From Clostridia bacterium (GTDB lineage Bacteria; Bacillota; Clostridia; DSM-8532): 13,928 nucleotides of DNA. The stretch spans positions 1 through 13,928 of the forward strand of contig JAOABT010000216.1 in NCBI GenBank assembly GCA_026418215.1. The letters run 5' to 3'. This document shows positions 7,542-13,928 of the stretch, piece by piece. Each line of letters begins with the position of its first letter. The first letter of the stretch is position 1. A program made the translations under genes and the position numbers. Under the pieces are notes generated by a model that saw nothing but the letters and a program-made list of their open reading frames with translations, was not told where the DNA came from and made no database searches.

Positions 7542-8257
7542 TATTCCTCCTCCAGCTTCAGCATAAGCTGCTCCAGGTTGGAGGCCCCCGTCGTCTTCAA
7601 AACCTCGTCAACCGTACCCGTATGAAGGAGGCTGCCGTTATGGAGAACCGCAATACGGTCACAGAGAAGCTCTAATTCATCGATGTAATGGCTGGTGATG
7701 ATAATGGTACAGCCAACCTGCTTCAACCCTCTGATGAGATCGGCGATGGTTGCCCGCGACAAAACGTCAACGCCAGCCGTGGGTTCATCCATAATGAGAA
7801 TATCTGGGCGGTGCAGAAGCGATGCCGCGATATTAAGCCGCCTTTTCATACCCCCTGAAAAGGTCTTGACCTTGTCGTGCATACGGTCAAAAAGCTTCAG
7901 GTCCCTCAAGGCCTGCTCAATGCGGTGCTTTCTCTCCGAGGACTTTACCTCGTAAACCCCTGCCCAGAAATCTAAATTTTCATAAGCTGAGAGCATAGGA
8001 TAAAGGGCGATCTCCTGGGGAACATAGCCGAGCCTGCCCCTCAAAGGCTCGGGATATTTCAGGATGCTTTGCCCATCAACCTGAATATCCCCTGCTTCCG
8101 GCTTGTTAATGGTGGCAAGAAGGGAGATGCAGGTTGATTTACCTGCTCCGTTAGGGCCAATGAGCCCGAAGATTTCACCCTTCTGAATCGTGAAGCTGAT
8201 ATCCTGCAGGGCTTTGCGGCCCCTGTAATGCTTTGAGACTTGCTGTACAGAAATCAT
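7541..8257 (-). CDS. ABC transporter ATP-binding protein
   Basis: 238-residue nucleotide-binding subunit powering the two ABC-2 permeases encoded directly downstream. All motifs are intact: Walker A GPNGAGKST (34-42), Q-loop Gln81 in YVPQE, signature FSGGM (133-137), Walker B LIMDE with catalytic Glu158, D-loop around AGVD (161-164), and switch His190 in TSH. It is close to the minimum length for the family, with no extra regulatory domain. FSGGMKRR and AGVD are typical of the DRA/NatA-like exporter ATPases rather than of importers. The gene begins 15 bases after the MFS stop codon. Only a weak ribosome site (GGACGG) precedes its ATG, so translation may depend partly on ribosomes arriving from the MFS gene. 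Confidence 0.93.
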   Translation of the reverse strand: MISVQQVSKHYRGRKALQDISFTIQKGEIFGLIGPNGAGKSTCISLLATINKPEAGDIQVDGQSILKYPEPLRGRLGYVPQEIALYPMLSAYENLDFWAGVYEVKSSERKHRIEQALRDLKLFDRMHDKVKTFSGGMKRRLNIAASLLHRPDILIMDEPTAGVDVLSRATIADLIRGLKQVGCTIIITSHYIDELELLCDRIAVLHNGSLLHTGTVDEVLKTTGASNLEQLMLKLEEE

Positions 8258-8272
8258 GTTGCTACCGTCCGT

Positions 8273-9526
8273 TTATTCTTTTGCAGTTTGGTCTGCATCT
8301 TTTGGCATCATGAGCATAATCACAAGACCTATGACCAATAGCACGACGAGGCTCGCCGCGCCATAATTCGGCTTACCTGTAAGCGAGATAATGACGCTCA
8401 TCAGGAAGGGACCTAATAAATCTGCATATTTTCCAAAGATATCAAAGATACCGAAGTACTCATTTGAGCGCTCCTTCGGAATAATCTTGGCAAAATACGA
8501 CCGAGACAGGGCTTGAATACCTCCCTGAAACAAAGCGACCATGACCGCCAAGAACCAGAATTCCCAGTTTTGATCCAATTGAACCGCAAAGAGTGCAATA
8601 AAGATGTAGCCGAGAATACATACCATAATGAGCCTTCTGGTATTGAACCTTTTAGCAAGCGTTCCGAATAGGATTGCAAATGGAAATGCGATAATTTGTG
8701 TGAGCAAAAGTGCAAGAAGCATCTGCTCGGAGTTGATACCAAGTGCTGTTCCGTAGGAGGCCGCCATGCCAATAATGGTGTAAACGGCATCAATGTAAAA
8801 GAAGAAGCCCAGAATGAACAAAAAAATCTTTTTTTGCTCTTTCATGCTCTTAAAGTTATTAATCAGGCGCTTAACCGACTGTCCTACCCGATTGCTTTCA
8901 TGTTCCAGGTAGTGGTTTTGCTTGTAGTTTTTAAACAAGGGCAGACTCAAGAAGCCCCACCAGGCACAGGTAATGACAAAGGAGAGCCTTGTTGCCAGAA
9001 CCTTATCCATGCCGATCTTTCCAGAAAGGAGAATGAGCGCCATGCATAGAACAAAGGGTACACAGCTGGCGATATAGCCGATGGCATAACCGAATGAGGA
9101 TACACGATCCATACGTTCGTCGGTGGTGACATCCGTCAGCATGGAATCGTAGAAAACATTGGCACCCGAATAACCCACCTTCGCCACGATATAGACGACT
9201 GTAAAGGCAACCCATTCCGAAAAAATGCCCAGAAGTACACCCGCCATAAGACCCATGACAAGGAAAACTGTGAAAATCTTGATTTTCAGTCCTTTATAGT
9301 CTGCTATGGCGCCCAAAACCGGAGCCAACAGGGCTATTATCAAGGTTGAAATGGTTAAGATGTAGCCATAGATAGCTGTAGACTGTGTGCTGTCAATACC
9401 CGCGTTCTTGGTCAGGCTTGCAAAATAGATAGGCACAATGGATGTCGTCAGCATGGTAAAGGCCGAGTTTGCCGCATCATAGGTGATCCAGCTTTTCTCC
9501 ACTTTATTAAACCTTTGTTCCTCCAT
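8273..9526 (-). CDS. MFS transporter, UMF1 / Atg22-like family
   Basis: 417-residue carrier with about twelve predicted membrane helices. The N-terminal WITYDAANSAF motif (residues about 13-23) is the hallmark of the UMF1 family, related to the yeast vacuolar effluxer Atg22. A positively charged loop after the second helix pair (ADYKGLKIKIF) matches the usual MFS loop 2-3 position. Bacterial members are annotated as permeases of unknown substrate; amino-acid efflux is known for the yeast relative only. The ATG is preceded by AAAGGGGTG at good spacing. It is the first gene of a four-gene operon that continues into the ABC ATPase 15 bases later. Two secondary and primary exporters in one transcript suggest a shared substrate or shared stress signal, but this is inference. 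Confidence 0.88.
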   Translation of the reverse strand: MEEQRFNKVEKSWITYDAANSAFTMLTTSIVPIYFASLTKNAGIDSTQSTAIYGYILTISTLIIALLAPVLGAIADYKGLKIKIFTVFLVMGLMAGVLLGIFSEWVAFTVVYIVAKVGYSGANVFYDSMLTDVTTDERMDRVSSFGYAIGYIASCVPFVLCMALILLSGKIGMDKVLATRLSFVITCAWWGFLSLPLFKNYKQNHYLEHESNRVGQSVKRLINNFKSMKEQKKIFLFILGFFFYIDAVYTIIGMAASYGTALGINSEQMLLALLLTQIIAFPFAILFGTLAKRFNTRRLIMVCILGYIFIALFAVQLDQNWEFWFLAVMVALFQGGIQALSRSYFAKIIPKERSNEYFGIFDIFGKYADLLGPFLMSVIISLTGKPNYGAASLVVLLVIGLVIMLMMPKDADQTAKE

Positions 9527-9543
9527 AATCTCACCCCTTTCTC

Positions 9544-9549
9544 ATTATA
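9544..9549 (-). promoter_or_regulatory. Candidate -10 element of the MFS-ABC operon
   Basis: TATAAT on the minus strand, 17 bases before the MFS start codon. No good -35 lies at 16-18 bases, and the predicted start would fall at the ribosome site, leaving an unusually short leader. A second weak candidate is TAAAAT about 30 bases further upstream, with TGTTTT at 17-base spacing. The operon must start near here because hup upstream has its own terminator. Confidence 0.3.
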
Positions 9550-9696
9550 ATAGATAGTTGCTTGTCTAATGCCATTTTACACGAAACCCCCGGCTAAAAA
9601 CAGTTAATTTTATGAAAGAAAACTGTGTGAATGCGCTAGAAGAGAATCATGTGGTTACATGAACCTAAAGATAGATATTTTCCATAAGCATTACAG

Positions 9697-9729
9697 AAAA
9701 AAAGCAGCCCCTGGTGGGACTGCTTTTTT
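9697..9729 (-). terminator. Rho-independent terminator of the HU gene
   Basis: GCAG-C-CCC and GGG-A-CTGC pair around a 4-base loop, flanked by A7 and T6. The single mismatch on the plus strand is a U·G wobble in RNA from the minus strand, and a T-run follows in that direction. It lies 15 bases past the HU stop codon and isolates HU from the MFS operon. Confidence 0.88.
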
Positions 9730-9743
9730 ATCGTGTATGCTAC

Positions 9744-10037
9744 TTATTTCTTCTTTGCCTTAGCTGCAGCTACTTTTTCTTTGAGTTCCTTACCTGCTTT
9801 GAAGACAGGAGCCTTGGAAGCGGGAATCTTGATCTTGGCCTTTGTGCGGGGGTTTACGCCAGTGCGTGCCTTACGTTCTCTGACGTCGAAGGTGCCGAAA
9901 CCAACGAGAGTAACCTTTTCCCCTTTTGATAATGATGCGCTGACGCTTTCGATGATAGCATCAAGAGCTACACCAGCATCCTTCTTTGTCATCTCCGCCT
10001 TCTTGGCAATTGCATCAATAAGATCTGCCTTATTCAT
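9744..10037 (-). CDS. hup: HU family nucleoid DNA-binding protein
   Basis: Small basic protein that bends and compacts chromosomal DNA as a dimer. 97 residues from the chosen start MNKADLID. The HU signature GFGTFDVRERKARTG lies at about 46-60, with the intercalating proline in NPRT at Pro63, followed by KAPVFKAGKELKE. An ATG 33 bases further upstream (10070) would add eleven residues unlike HU, while a GGAAGGAGAG ribosome site sits 6 bases before the ATG at 10037, so that start is preferred. The C-terminus ends in a short lysine-rich tail (AAAKAKKK), slightly beyond the usual 90-residue length, which may add non-specific DNA affinity. The gene is monocistronic, with its own promoter and terminator. 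Confidence 0.95.
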   Translation of the reverse strand: MNKADLIDAIAKKAEMTKKDAGVALDAIIESVSASLSKGEKVTLVGFGTFDVRERKARTGVNPRTKAKIKIPASKAPVFKAGKELKEKVAAAKAKKK

Positions 10038-10064
10038 GTCATGCTCTCCTTCCGGATACTTTAA

Positions 10065-10079
10065 TGGCACTATATGCCA
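10065..10079 (-). other. Inverted repeat in the HU leader
   Basis: TGGCA and TGCCA flank a 5-base A/T loop, between the predicted start of transcription and the HU ribosome site. It could be a 5' stabilising hairpin or a protein site. No U-run follows, so it is not a terminator. Confidence 0.4.
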
Positions 10080-10084
10080 AGTAT

Positions 10085-10112
10085 TTTATACCCATATTAT
10101 TTCATAAAACAA
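10085..10112 (-). promoter_or_regulatory. Probable promoter of the HU gene
   Basis: On the minus strand, TTGTTT (10107-10112) and TATAAA (10085-10090) are 16 bases apart. The region upstream is very A/T-rich with A- and T-tracts, as expected for a strongly expressed gene with an UP-like element. Confidence 0.55.
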
Positions 10113-10440
10113 CATAAAAAGCCATATTTTTTATAAATATTTTTTGAGTTTTCTATGTATCTGTAGCTCTCCAAAGGGTTTCATAAAATGTCGAGCCATA
10201 AAACCGTTTCATAATGCGGATTTCGAAAACGATGCCTTATGCCTTTACACCATTATTCTATCCTGTTTATTAAGTCTTAAACCGTCTCTTACCAATACTT
10301 TGAGACAATTGACTTCATTTTAGCCATTAAAGTTCGTGCTTGTCAATTTTTGATGTTAACCTTCAGTAAATAAATGCCAGCCTATTGGCTTGATAAAATC
10401 AGTCAGACTAAAAAATAATAAGCATAACCATTTTAAAAAG
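10113..10440. other. Divergent intergenic region between hup and the rhodanese gene
   Basis: About 330 A/T-rich bases with no coding frame I can support. The octamer TTTCATAA occurs near 10101, 10180 and 10208. A perfect 8-bp palindrome, TTTCGAAA, lies near 10227. A weak promoter for the rhodanese gene may be TTGATA (10390-10395) with AATAAT (10414-10419) at 18-base spacing. No terminator or RNA structure stands out. Confidence 0.4.
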
Positions 10441-10454
10441 AAAGGATGGTGGCC

Positions 10455-10850
10455 ATGAAAAGCATCAAAACCATCGTCATCGGCGTGATTGGGCTTTCGC
10501 TGTTTTCATTTTCGTCCTGTGCCAAAACATTGCCCTTCTCAAACATTACCCCCAATGAAGCCCTTAATCTCCTTGGCAACAGCAAGGGAACGGTTTTAAT
10601 TGACGTTCGAACCCCCGATGAATACAAGGTTGTTCATATACCCAAGAGCATTCTGATACCCGAAAGTGAAATTAAAGAGAAAATAGCCGATGTTATTCCG
10701 GATAAGCAAGCGACTATTATTGTGTATTGCCAAACAGGAAAAAGAAGCGCACAGGCAGCCAAAACCCTTGCAAGCCTCGGCTATAAGCGCGTCTTCAATC
10801 TAGGCGGTATCATTAACTGGCCCTTTAAAACAGAAAGTGGCTCGAAATAA
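10455..10850 (+). CDS. Rhodanese-domain lipoprotein
   Basis: 131 residues from the ATG at 10455. A lipoprotein signal peptide (MKSIK, hydrophobic core, FSSC with Cys22) is followed by one complete rhodanese domain: LIDVRTPDEY (48-57), then the active loop CQTGKR with Cys92 as the persulfide-forming residue and Arg97, then SLGYKRVFNLGGI. Single-domain rhodaneses move sulfane sulfur; an exported, lipid-anchored form would act on the outer face of the membrane, possibly on sulfide, thiols or metal centres. An ATG nine bases earlier (10446) is in frame, but the GAAAGGA ribosome site touches it; the site lies about 8 bases before 10455, so 10455 is chosen. No partner gene is adjacent. Exported PspE-like rhodaneses are a known comparison. 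Confidence 0.88.
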   Translation: MKSIKTIVIGVIGLSLFSFSSCAKTLPFSNITPNEALNLLGNSKGTVLIDVRTPDEYKVVHIPKSILIPESEIKEKIADVIPDKQATIIVYCQTGKRSAQAAKTLASLGYKRVFNLGGIINWPFKTESGSK

Positions 10851-11048
10851 ACCTATACCCTGCCTAGTAAATGGTCGAGATAACGGGATTTCATCTGTGC
10901 TGGCCATAATCTGCTTAACAGGCGGAAGCTTTAGAATAACACCCAGAATGGCGGCCATAGCCGGTGACTGAGATGAGTCTGATTATCGAAAAAGAGATAC
11001 TGAAGAAGGCCTCGCTCAATGGCCATGACCACAGCGCGGCGAGCAGAG
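10851..11048. other. Non-coding stretch with a possible decayed minus-strand frame
   Basis: No intact gene. On the minus strand a stop-free run of hydrophobic codons reads LLAALWSWPLSEAFFSI (around 11040 downward). After a one-base shift, the adjacent frame continues as SPAMAAILGVILKLPPV (around 10960 downward). Together they look like membrane-protein sequence broken by a frameshift and lacking both ends. I cannot assign a family, and chance is not excluded. Confidence 0.25.
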
Positions 11049-11077
11049 TTGACAGGTGTAATGTGTCTTATTATAGC
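11049..11077 (+). promoter_or_regulatory. Candidate promoter upstream of the PfkB kinase gene
   Basis: TTGACA (11049-11054) and TATAGC (11072-11077) are 17 bases apart. Transcription would start near 11084, giving a leader of about 110 bases that contains the LacI-like site at 11121-11135. A nearer alternative is the extended -10 TGGTAAGAT (TAAGAT at 11153-11158), which lacks a good -35. Confidence 0.5.
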
Positions 11078-11120
11078 ACGGTCTCAGTTATACCTTGAAG
11101 GCGGTGTGGGATAATTTACA

Positions 11121-11135
11121 AGGAAACCGTTTTCT
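11121..11135. promoter_or_regulatory. Possible cre / LacI-type site before the PfkB kinase gene
   Basis: AGGAAACCGTTTTCT differs from the cre consensus WTGNAANCGNWNNCW at one defined base (G for T at the second position) and has a GAAA-CCG-TTTTC dyad. It lies about 58 bases before the start codon, downstream of one promoter candidate and upstream of the other. A match of this quality can arise by chance. Confidence 0.35.
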
Positions 11136-11192
11136 TTATAAGGACTATGTGGTAAGATAGAAGCAAGAAATACATGATAGCTGGAGGTCATT

Positions 11193-12110
11193 ATGAGCAG
11201 AGTCTTAGTTGCGGGTCTCACGAATATTGAGACAACTCTAAAAATTGAAGGGTTCCCTATTGCCTATAACCCTGTGAATTTCCCTTTCTTCGGCGTTGCA
11301 TCCACTGTTTCGGGCGTTGGAATAAACCTTGCCAAGGCTTTTACCGCCTTGGGCGACAAAGTTGACCTCTTAACACTCTTGGGTAACGATATGCAGGCCA
11401 ATGCCGTCTATGAAGAGCTGACAAAGTGCGGTGTCTCTACAGAGCACGTTTTAAAGGCTTCCATCAAGGAAACGCCGCAGTCCGTTATCCTCTATGACCC
11501 AACCGGCAGAAGGCAGATTTACACCGATCTCAAGGATATTCAAGAGGCTGTTTACCCTGCTCAGGTTTACAACGAAGCCCTGGATAAATGCGATATCGCC
11601 GCCATCTGCAATATCAACTTCTCCCGCCCTCTTTTGAAGGCTGCAAAGGAAAAAGGCAAGCTCATTGCTACAGATGTTCATGTGCTAAAGGATATCCATG
11701 ATGCTTACAACAGCGACTATATGCGTCATGCCAACATTCTCTTTATGAGCAACGAAGGAATCAGCGAGCCCTACGAGGATTTTGCGAAAGAGCTTCTTGC
11801 AGAGTACGACAATGATATCCTCGTCATCGGCCTCGGTTCACAGGGCGCTCTCCTTTATGTGAAGAAGGATAACTTTATGGGGCGCTTCAAGGCTGTTCAG
11901 ACAAGGCAGATCATCAATACCATCGGTGCCGGAGACAGTCTTTTCACAAGCTTTGTGCACTACTATGCCAAGACAGGAGATCCCTATGAATCCATCAAGC
12001 GTGCCATCGTTTTTGCATCTTGGAAAATAGGTGAAAAAGGTGCTGCACAGGGCTTCCTAAGCGAAACCCAGCTTGAAGAGCTCTATCAGACCGTAAAACA
12101 CAAAATATAA
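11193..12110 (+). CDS. PfkB-family carbohydrate kinase
   Basis: 305-residue cytosolic sugar or nucleoside kinase of the ribokinase fold, transferring phosphate from ATP to a hydroxymethyl group. The first family signature is seen in SGVGINLAKAFTALG and the following LLTLLGND (about 40-67). The second is NTIGAGDSLFTSF (242-254), with Asp248 as the catalytic base and GAG forming the anion hole; the usual leading Asp of DTxGAGD is Asn here. VIGLGSQGALLY is the typical strand before the ATP site. Length is normal. A TGGAGG ribosome site lies 5 bases before the ATG. Ribose, fructose, fructose-6-phosphate, adenosine and others are all substrates in this family, so the substrate is left open. No terminator separates it from the histidine kinase gene 158 bases downstream. 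Confidence 0.9.
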   Translation: MSRVLVAGLTNIETTLKIEGFPIAYNPVNFPFFGVASTVSGVGINLAKAFTALGDKVDLLTLLGNDMQANAVYEELTKCGVSTEHVLKASIKETPQSVILYDPTGRRQIYTDLKDIQEAVYPAQVYNEALDKCDIAAICNINFSRPLLKAAKEKGKLIATDVHVLKDIHDAYNSDYMRHANILFMSNEGISEPYEDFAKELLAEYDNDILVIGLGSQGALLYVKKDNFMGRFKAVQTRQIINTIGAGDSLFTSFVHYYAKTGDPYESIKRAIVFASWKIGEKGAAQGFLSETQLEELYQTVKHKI

Positions 12111-12268
12111 AGAGTCCTGGGGATTTACTTTTACCAATGGAATACCGATATACTCCTTGGTTGTGTCAATATTGCAAAACGGCATGGCTGACCTTGTGGT
12201 TCAGCAGCTTATTGTTCCTGTCATTATATGGCATCGCAAGGCGCATTTTTTGACATCGGAGAGTCGTC

Positions 12269-13813
12269 ATGGTATTTGAAACCGGCCCCTATCTATGGGT
12301 TGAGCACGAAATCATTGTAAAGGTAAATCCCCTCTTTCTTCAACTCACCATGTATCCTGAAAAAGATTTACTCGGTAAAAGCCTGAAAGAAGTTTTCTCA
12401 CTCCTTCGTATGACCTATCCTTTCAAAGATACCGAGGAACTTCCTGGAAGTGTTGATGCTTTTCTATTTAACCGATCTTTGGAAGTCAGGGAAGTCAGCA
12501 TCCTGAAAAGAAGGGTTTCTGAGTTCTCAGGCTATGTTCTGGGCTTTTTTGAGAAGCCTGCATCCCGAATCGACAGAAAATTCCCTCTGGTTCATCTTAT
12601 GAAATCATACGCTTTAAAGGGTATTGGTATCTTCACCGTCACACCCGACATTATTCTTTTAGATGCCAACCAAACATTTCTTAATTTTTTCGATGCACCG
12701 GGAAACCAGCGTGAATACAGCATCGGCAGGCCAATACACGAAATTGTGAAGGGCTGGATCGGCAGCAACTCCGAGCAAGTTTGGAGAAACATCCTCGCCA
12801 CGGGCGAGCCCTTTCAGTCAGGAGAATACTGCTATATGGGCTTTGAACGCAGCCCAACCTACTGGCAAACAACCATGCTCCCCGTCTTTGAGCTGGGGCA
12901 GCTTAAGTATGTCTTCGAAATGACCGAGGATATTACCGAGAACGTCTTAAAGGTCAAGCAAAATGAGGAGCAAGCGCAGGTTATAAAAGAGCAAAAAAGG
13001 GTTTTGGAGGAGAATCTGCGGATGAAGGACGAGCTTATCTCCATCCTTTCCCATGAGTTCAAAACACCGCTAGCCGTCATCAACTCTGCCATACAAGCCA
13101 TGGAAACGCTTTGTCGGGATGAAATAACACCCAGCATCCAAAAGTATGTCAAGCATATCAAGCAAAATGTCCTTCGCCAGCTCAGGCTGGTCAATAATTT
13201 TCTGGACATCAGCCGGCATAACGCCGGGCGCTTGACACTTCAGCCTCAGAACGTCGATATTGTCTACCTTACAAGAGCCATCGTCGATTCCATCGTTCTT
13301 TATGCCCAGCAGAAGCAGATAAGAATAGACTTTCACTCCTCCAGATCAAGAAAGATTATTGCCATCGATGACGAAAAGTATGGGCGCATCCTTTTAAACC
13401 TCTTGTCCAATGCAATAAAATATTCGCCCAACGGCGGGCAAATAGATGTGAGGCTAGCCTTTAGAACACGTGACAAGCACCAGATCATGACTGTACGAAT
13501 TATCGACAATGGGGTAGGCATTCCCAAGGATAAGCTTAATATTATTTTTGACCGCTTTCAACGTATTGAAAATTCTCTGACAAGCCAGGCCGAGGGCACC
13601 GGCTTCGGGCTTACACTGGTCAAGCTGCTTGTTGAAATGATGCACGGCCGGATCAGTGTTAAGAGTAAGGAAGATGTCGGAACCTGCTTCACGCTGGAGC
13701 TGCCTGTTGCCGAGCAGAGCGTCCTGCCGGCCCATCAGCCGCAAAACGAGCTTTCAGACAGGCGTCTTATTCAGGCCGCTTCCATTGAATGCTCGGACAT
13801 TTACGAGGCTTAG
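12269..13813 (+). CDS. Soluble PAS-domain sensor histidine kinase
   Basis: 514 residues, with no signal peptide or membrane helix, so a cytosolic sensor. Order: a degenerate PAS-like segment (about 5-95), a clearer PAS domain (about 112-228, ending MTEDITENVLK), a coiled-coil linker (about 229-252), then HisKA with the H-box SHEFKTPL and phospho-acceptor His262. The ATPase domain follows with N-box Asn381 (LLSNAIKYSPNGG), G1 box DNGVGIP at 413-419, F-box IFDRFQR and G2 box GTGFGLTL from 443. All catalytic boxes are intact, so it should be active. The tail after about 480 is short and polar. The start is supported by GGAGAG five bases before the ATG and by an in-frame stop 13 bases upstream of it. 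No response regulator is adjacent inside the window. The input ligand is unknown; PAS domains may bind haem, flavin or small molecules, but no haem or flavin motif is evident. Confidence 0.92.
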   Translation: MVFETGPYLWVEHEIIVKVNPLFLQLTMYPEKDLLGKSLKEVFSLLRMTYPFKDTEELPGSVDAFLFNRSLEVREVSILKRRVSEFSGYVLGFFEKPASRIDRKFPLVHLMKSYALKGIGIFTVTPDIILLDANQTFLNFFDAPGNQREYSIGRPIHEIVKGWIGSNSEQVWRNILATGEPFQSGEYCYMGFERSPTYWQTTMLPVFELGQLKYVFEMTEDITENVLKVKQNEEQAQVIKEQKRVLEENLRMKDELISILSHEFKTPLAVINSAIQAMETLCRDEITPSIQKYVKHIKQNVLRQLRLVNNFLDISRHNAGRLTLQPQNVDIVYLTRAIVDSIVLYAQQKQIRIDFHSSRSRKIIAIDDEKYGRILLNLLSNAIKYSPNGGQIDVRLAFRTRDKHQIMTVRIIDNGVGIPKDKLNIIFDRFQRIENSLTSQAEGTGFGLTLVKLLVEMMHGRISVKSKEDVGTCFTLELPVAEQSVLPAHQPQNELSDRRLIQAASIECSDIYEA

Positions 13814-13851
13814 CAGGAATAATCTGCATGAAAAACGTTGTAGAAATTCGC

Positions 13852-13881
13852 TTGACTTCACAAGAAAGCCTGTGTTACAAT
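13852..13881 (+). promoter_or_regulatory. Strong promoter near the right edge, reading outward
   Basis: TTGACT (13852-13857) and TACAAT (13876-13881) are 18 bases apart, with a TGT extension before the -10. The predicted start is near 13888. The remaining 40 bases show no ribosome site or start codon with an open frame worth naming. It could drive a structured RNA gene or a protein gene beyond the edge. Confidence 0.6.
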
Positions 13882-13928
13882 ATTCAAGCAATGCTGGTCA
13901 AGCACCTGCAGCGCACATAGACGGGCCA

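Noticed and set aside
10038..10070. Longer HU start at 10070
   Set aside because: The extra residues (MPLKYPEGEHD) are not HU-like and would swallow the strong GGAAGGAGAG ribosome site that serves the ATG at 10037.
10446..10454. Earlier ATG for the rhodanese gene
   Set aside because: The ribosome site overlaps this ATG with no spacing; the ATG at 10455 has proper spacing and a cleaner signal peptide.
12166..12181. cre-like string TTGCAAAACGGCATG
   Set aside because: The central CG is one base out of register with the consensus, and the second half does not match.
12183..12206. Imperfect hairpin GCTGACC / GGTTCAGC as a terminator after the PfkB gene
   Set aside because: It needs a bulge and is not followed by a U-run; it does not convincingly separate the two genes.

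Overview
The window looks like a piece of a Gram-positive Firmicutes chromosome, most likely from the class Clostridia. The reasons are strong AGGAGG-type ribosome sites, lipoprotein signal peptides, a CcpA/LacI-style operator grammar, a low-to-moderate G+C content, a UMF1-family MFS carrier, and a cytosolic PAS sensor kinase of clostridial style. No rRNA or tRNA gene lies inside the window, so a genus cannot be named.

Layout. (1) 1-2550, minus strand: a maltose/maltodextrin-type ABC importer module. malE (binding lipoprotein) comes first, then a stable intercistronic stem-loop, then malF, which runs off the left edge. malE has a near-perfect housekeeping promoter with a LacI/CcpA-type operator just after the start point. 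(2) 2551-4766, plus strand: a divergently transcribed gene for a membrane-anchored protein with an N-terminal four-cysteine zinc ribbon and a large unrecognised outer domain, closed by a strong terminator. (3) 4767-5121: a gene-poor gap holding three perfect or near-perfect 14-bp tandem repeats and a doubtful coding remnant. (4) 5122-9526, minus strand: a tightly packed four-gene operon with a UMF1/Atg22-like MFS carrier, an ABC ATPase and two ABC-2 permeases. The cistrons overlap by 4 and 1 bases or are 15 bases apart. (5) 9697-10112, minus strand: a monocistronic HU gene with its own promoter and terminator. (6) 10455-10850, plus strand: a small rhodanese-domain lipoprotein. (7) 11193-13813, plus strand: a PfkB-family sugar kinase, then a soluble PAS histidine kinase with no response regulator in view. 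(8) The last 80 bases hold a good promoter pointing out of the window.

How the parts may work together. The importer module, the LacI-type operators near malE and near the PfkB kinase, and the kinase itself fit a carbohydrate-uptake and catabolite-control theme. The ABC-2/MFS operon looks like an export or resistance cassette of unknown substrate. I do not see a convincing new multi-gene system. The least explained items are the zinc-ribbon membrane protein, the orphan PAS kinase, the pairing of a UMF1 carrier with a heterodimeric ABC-2 exporter, and the decayed-looking intergenic stretches.
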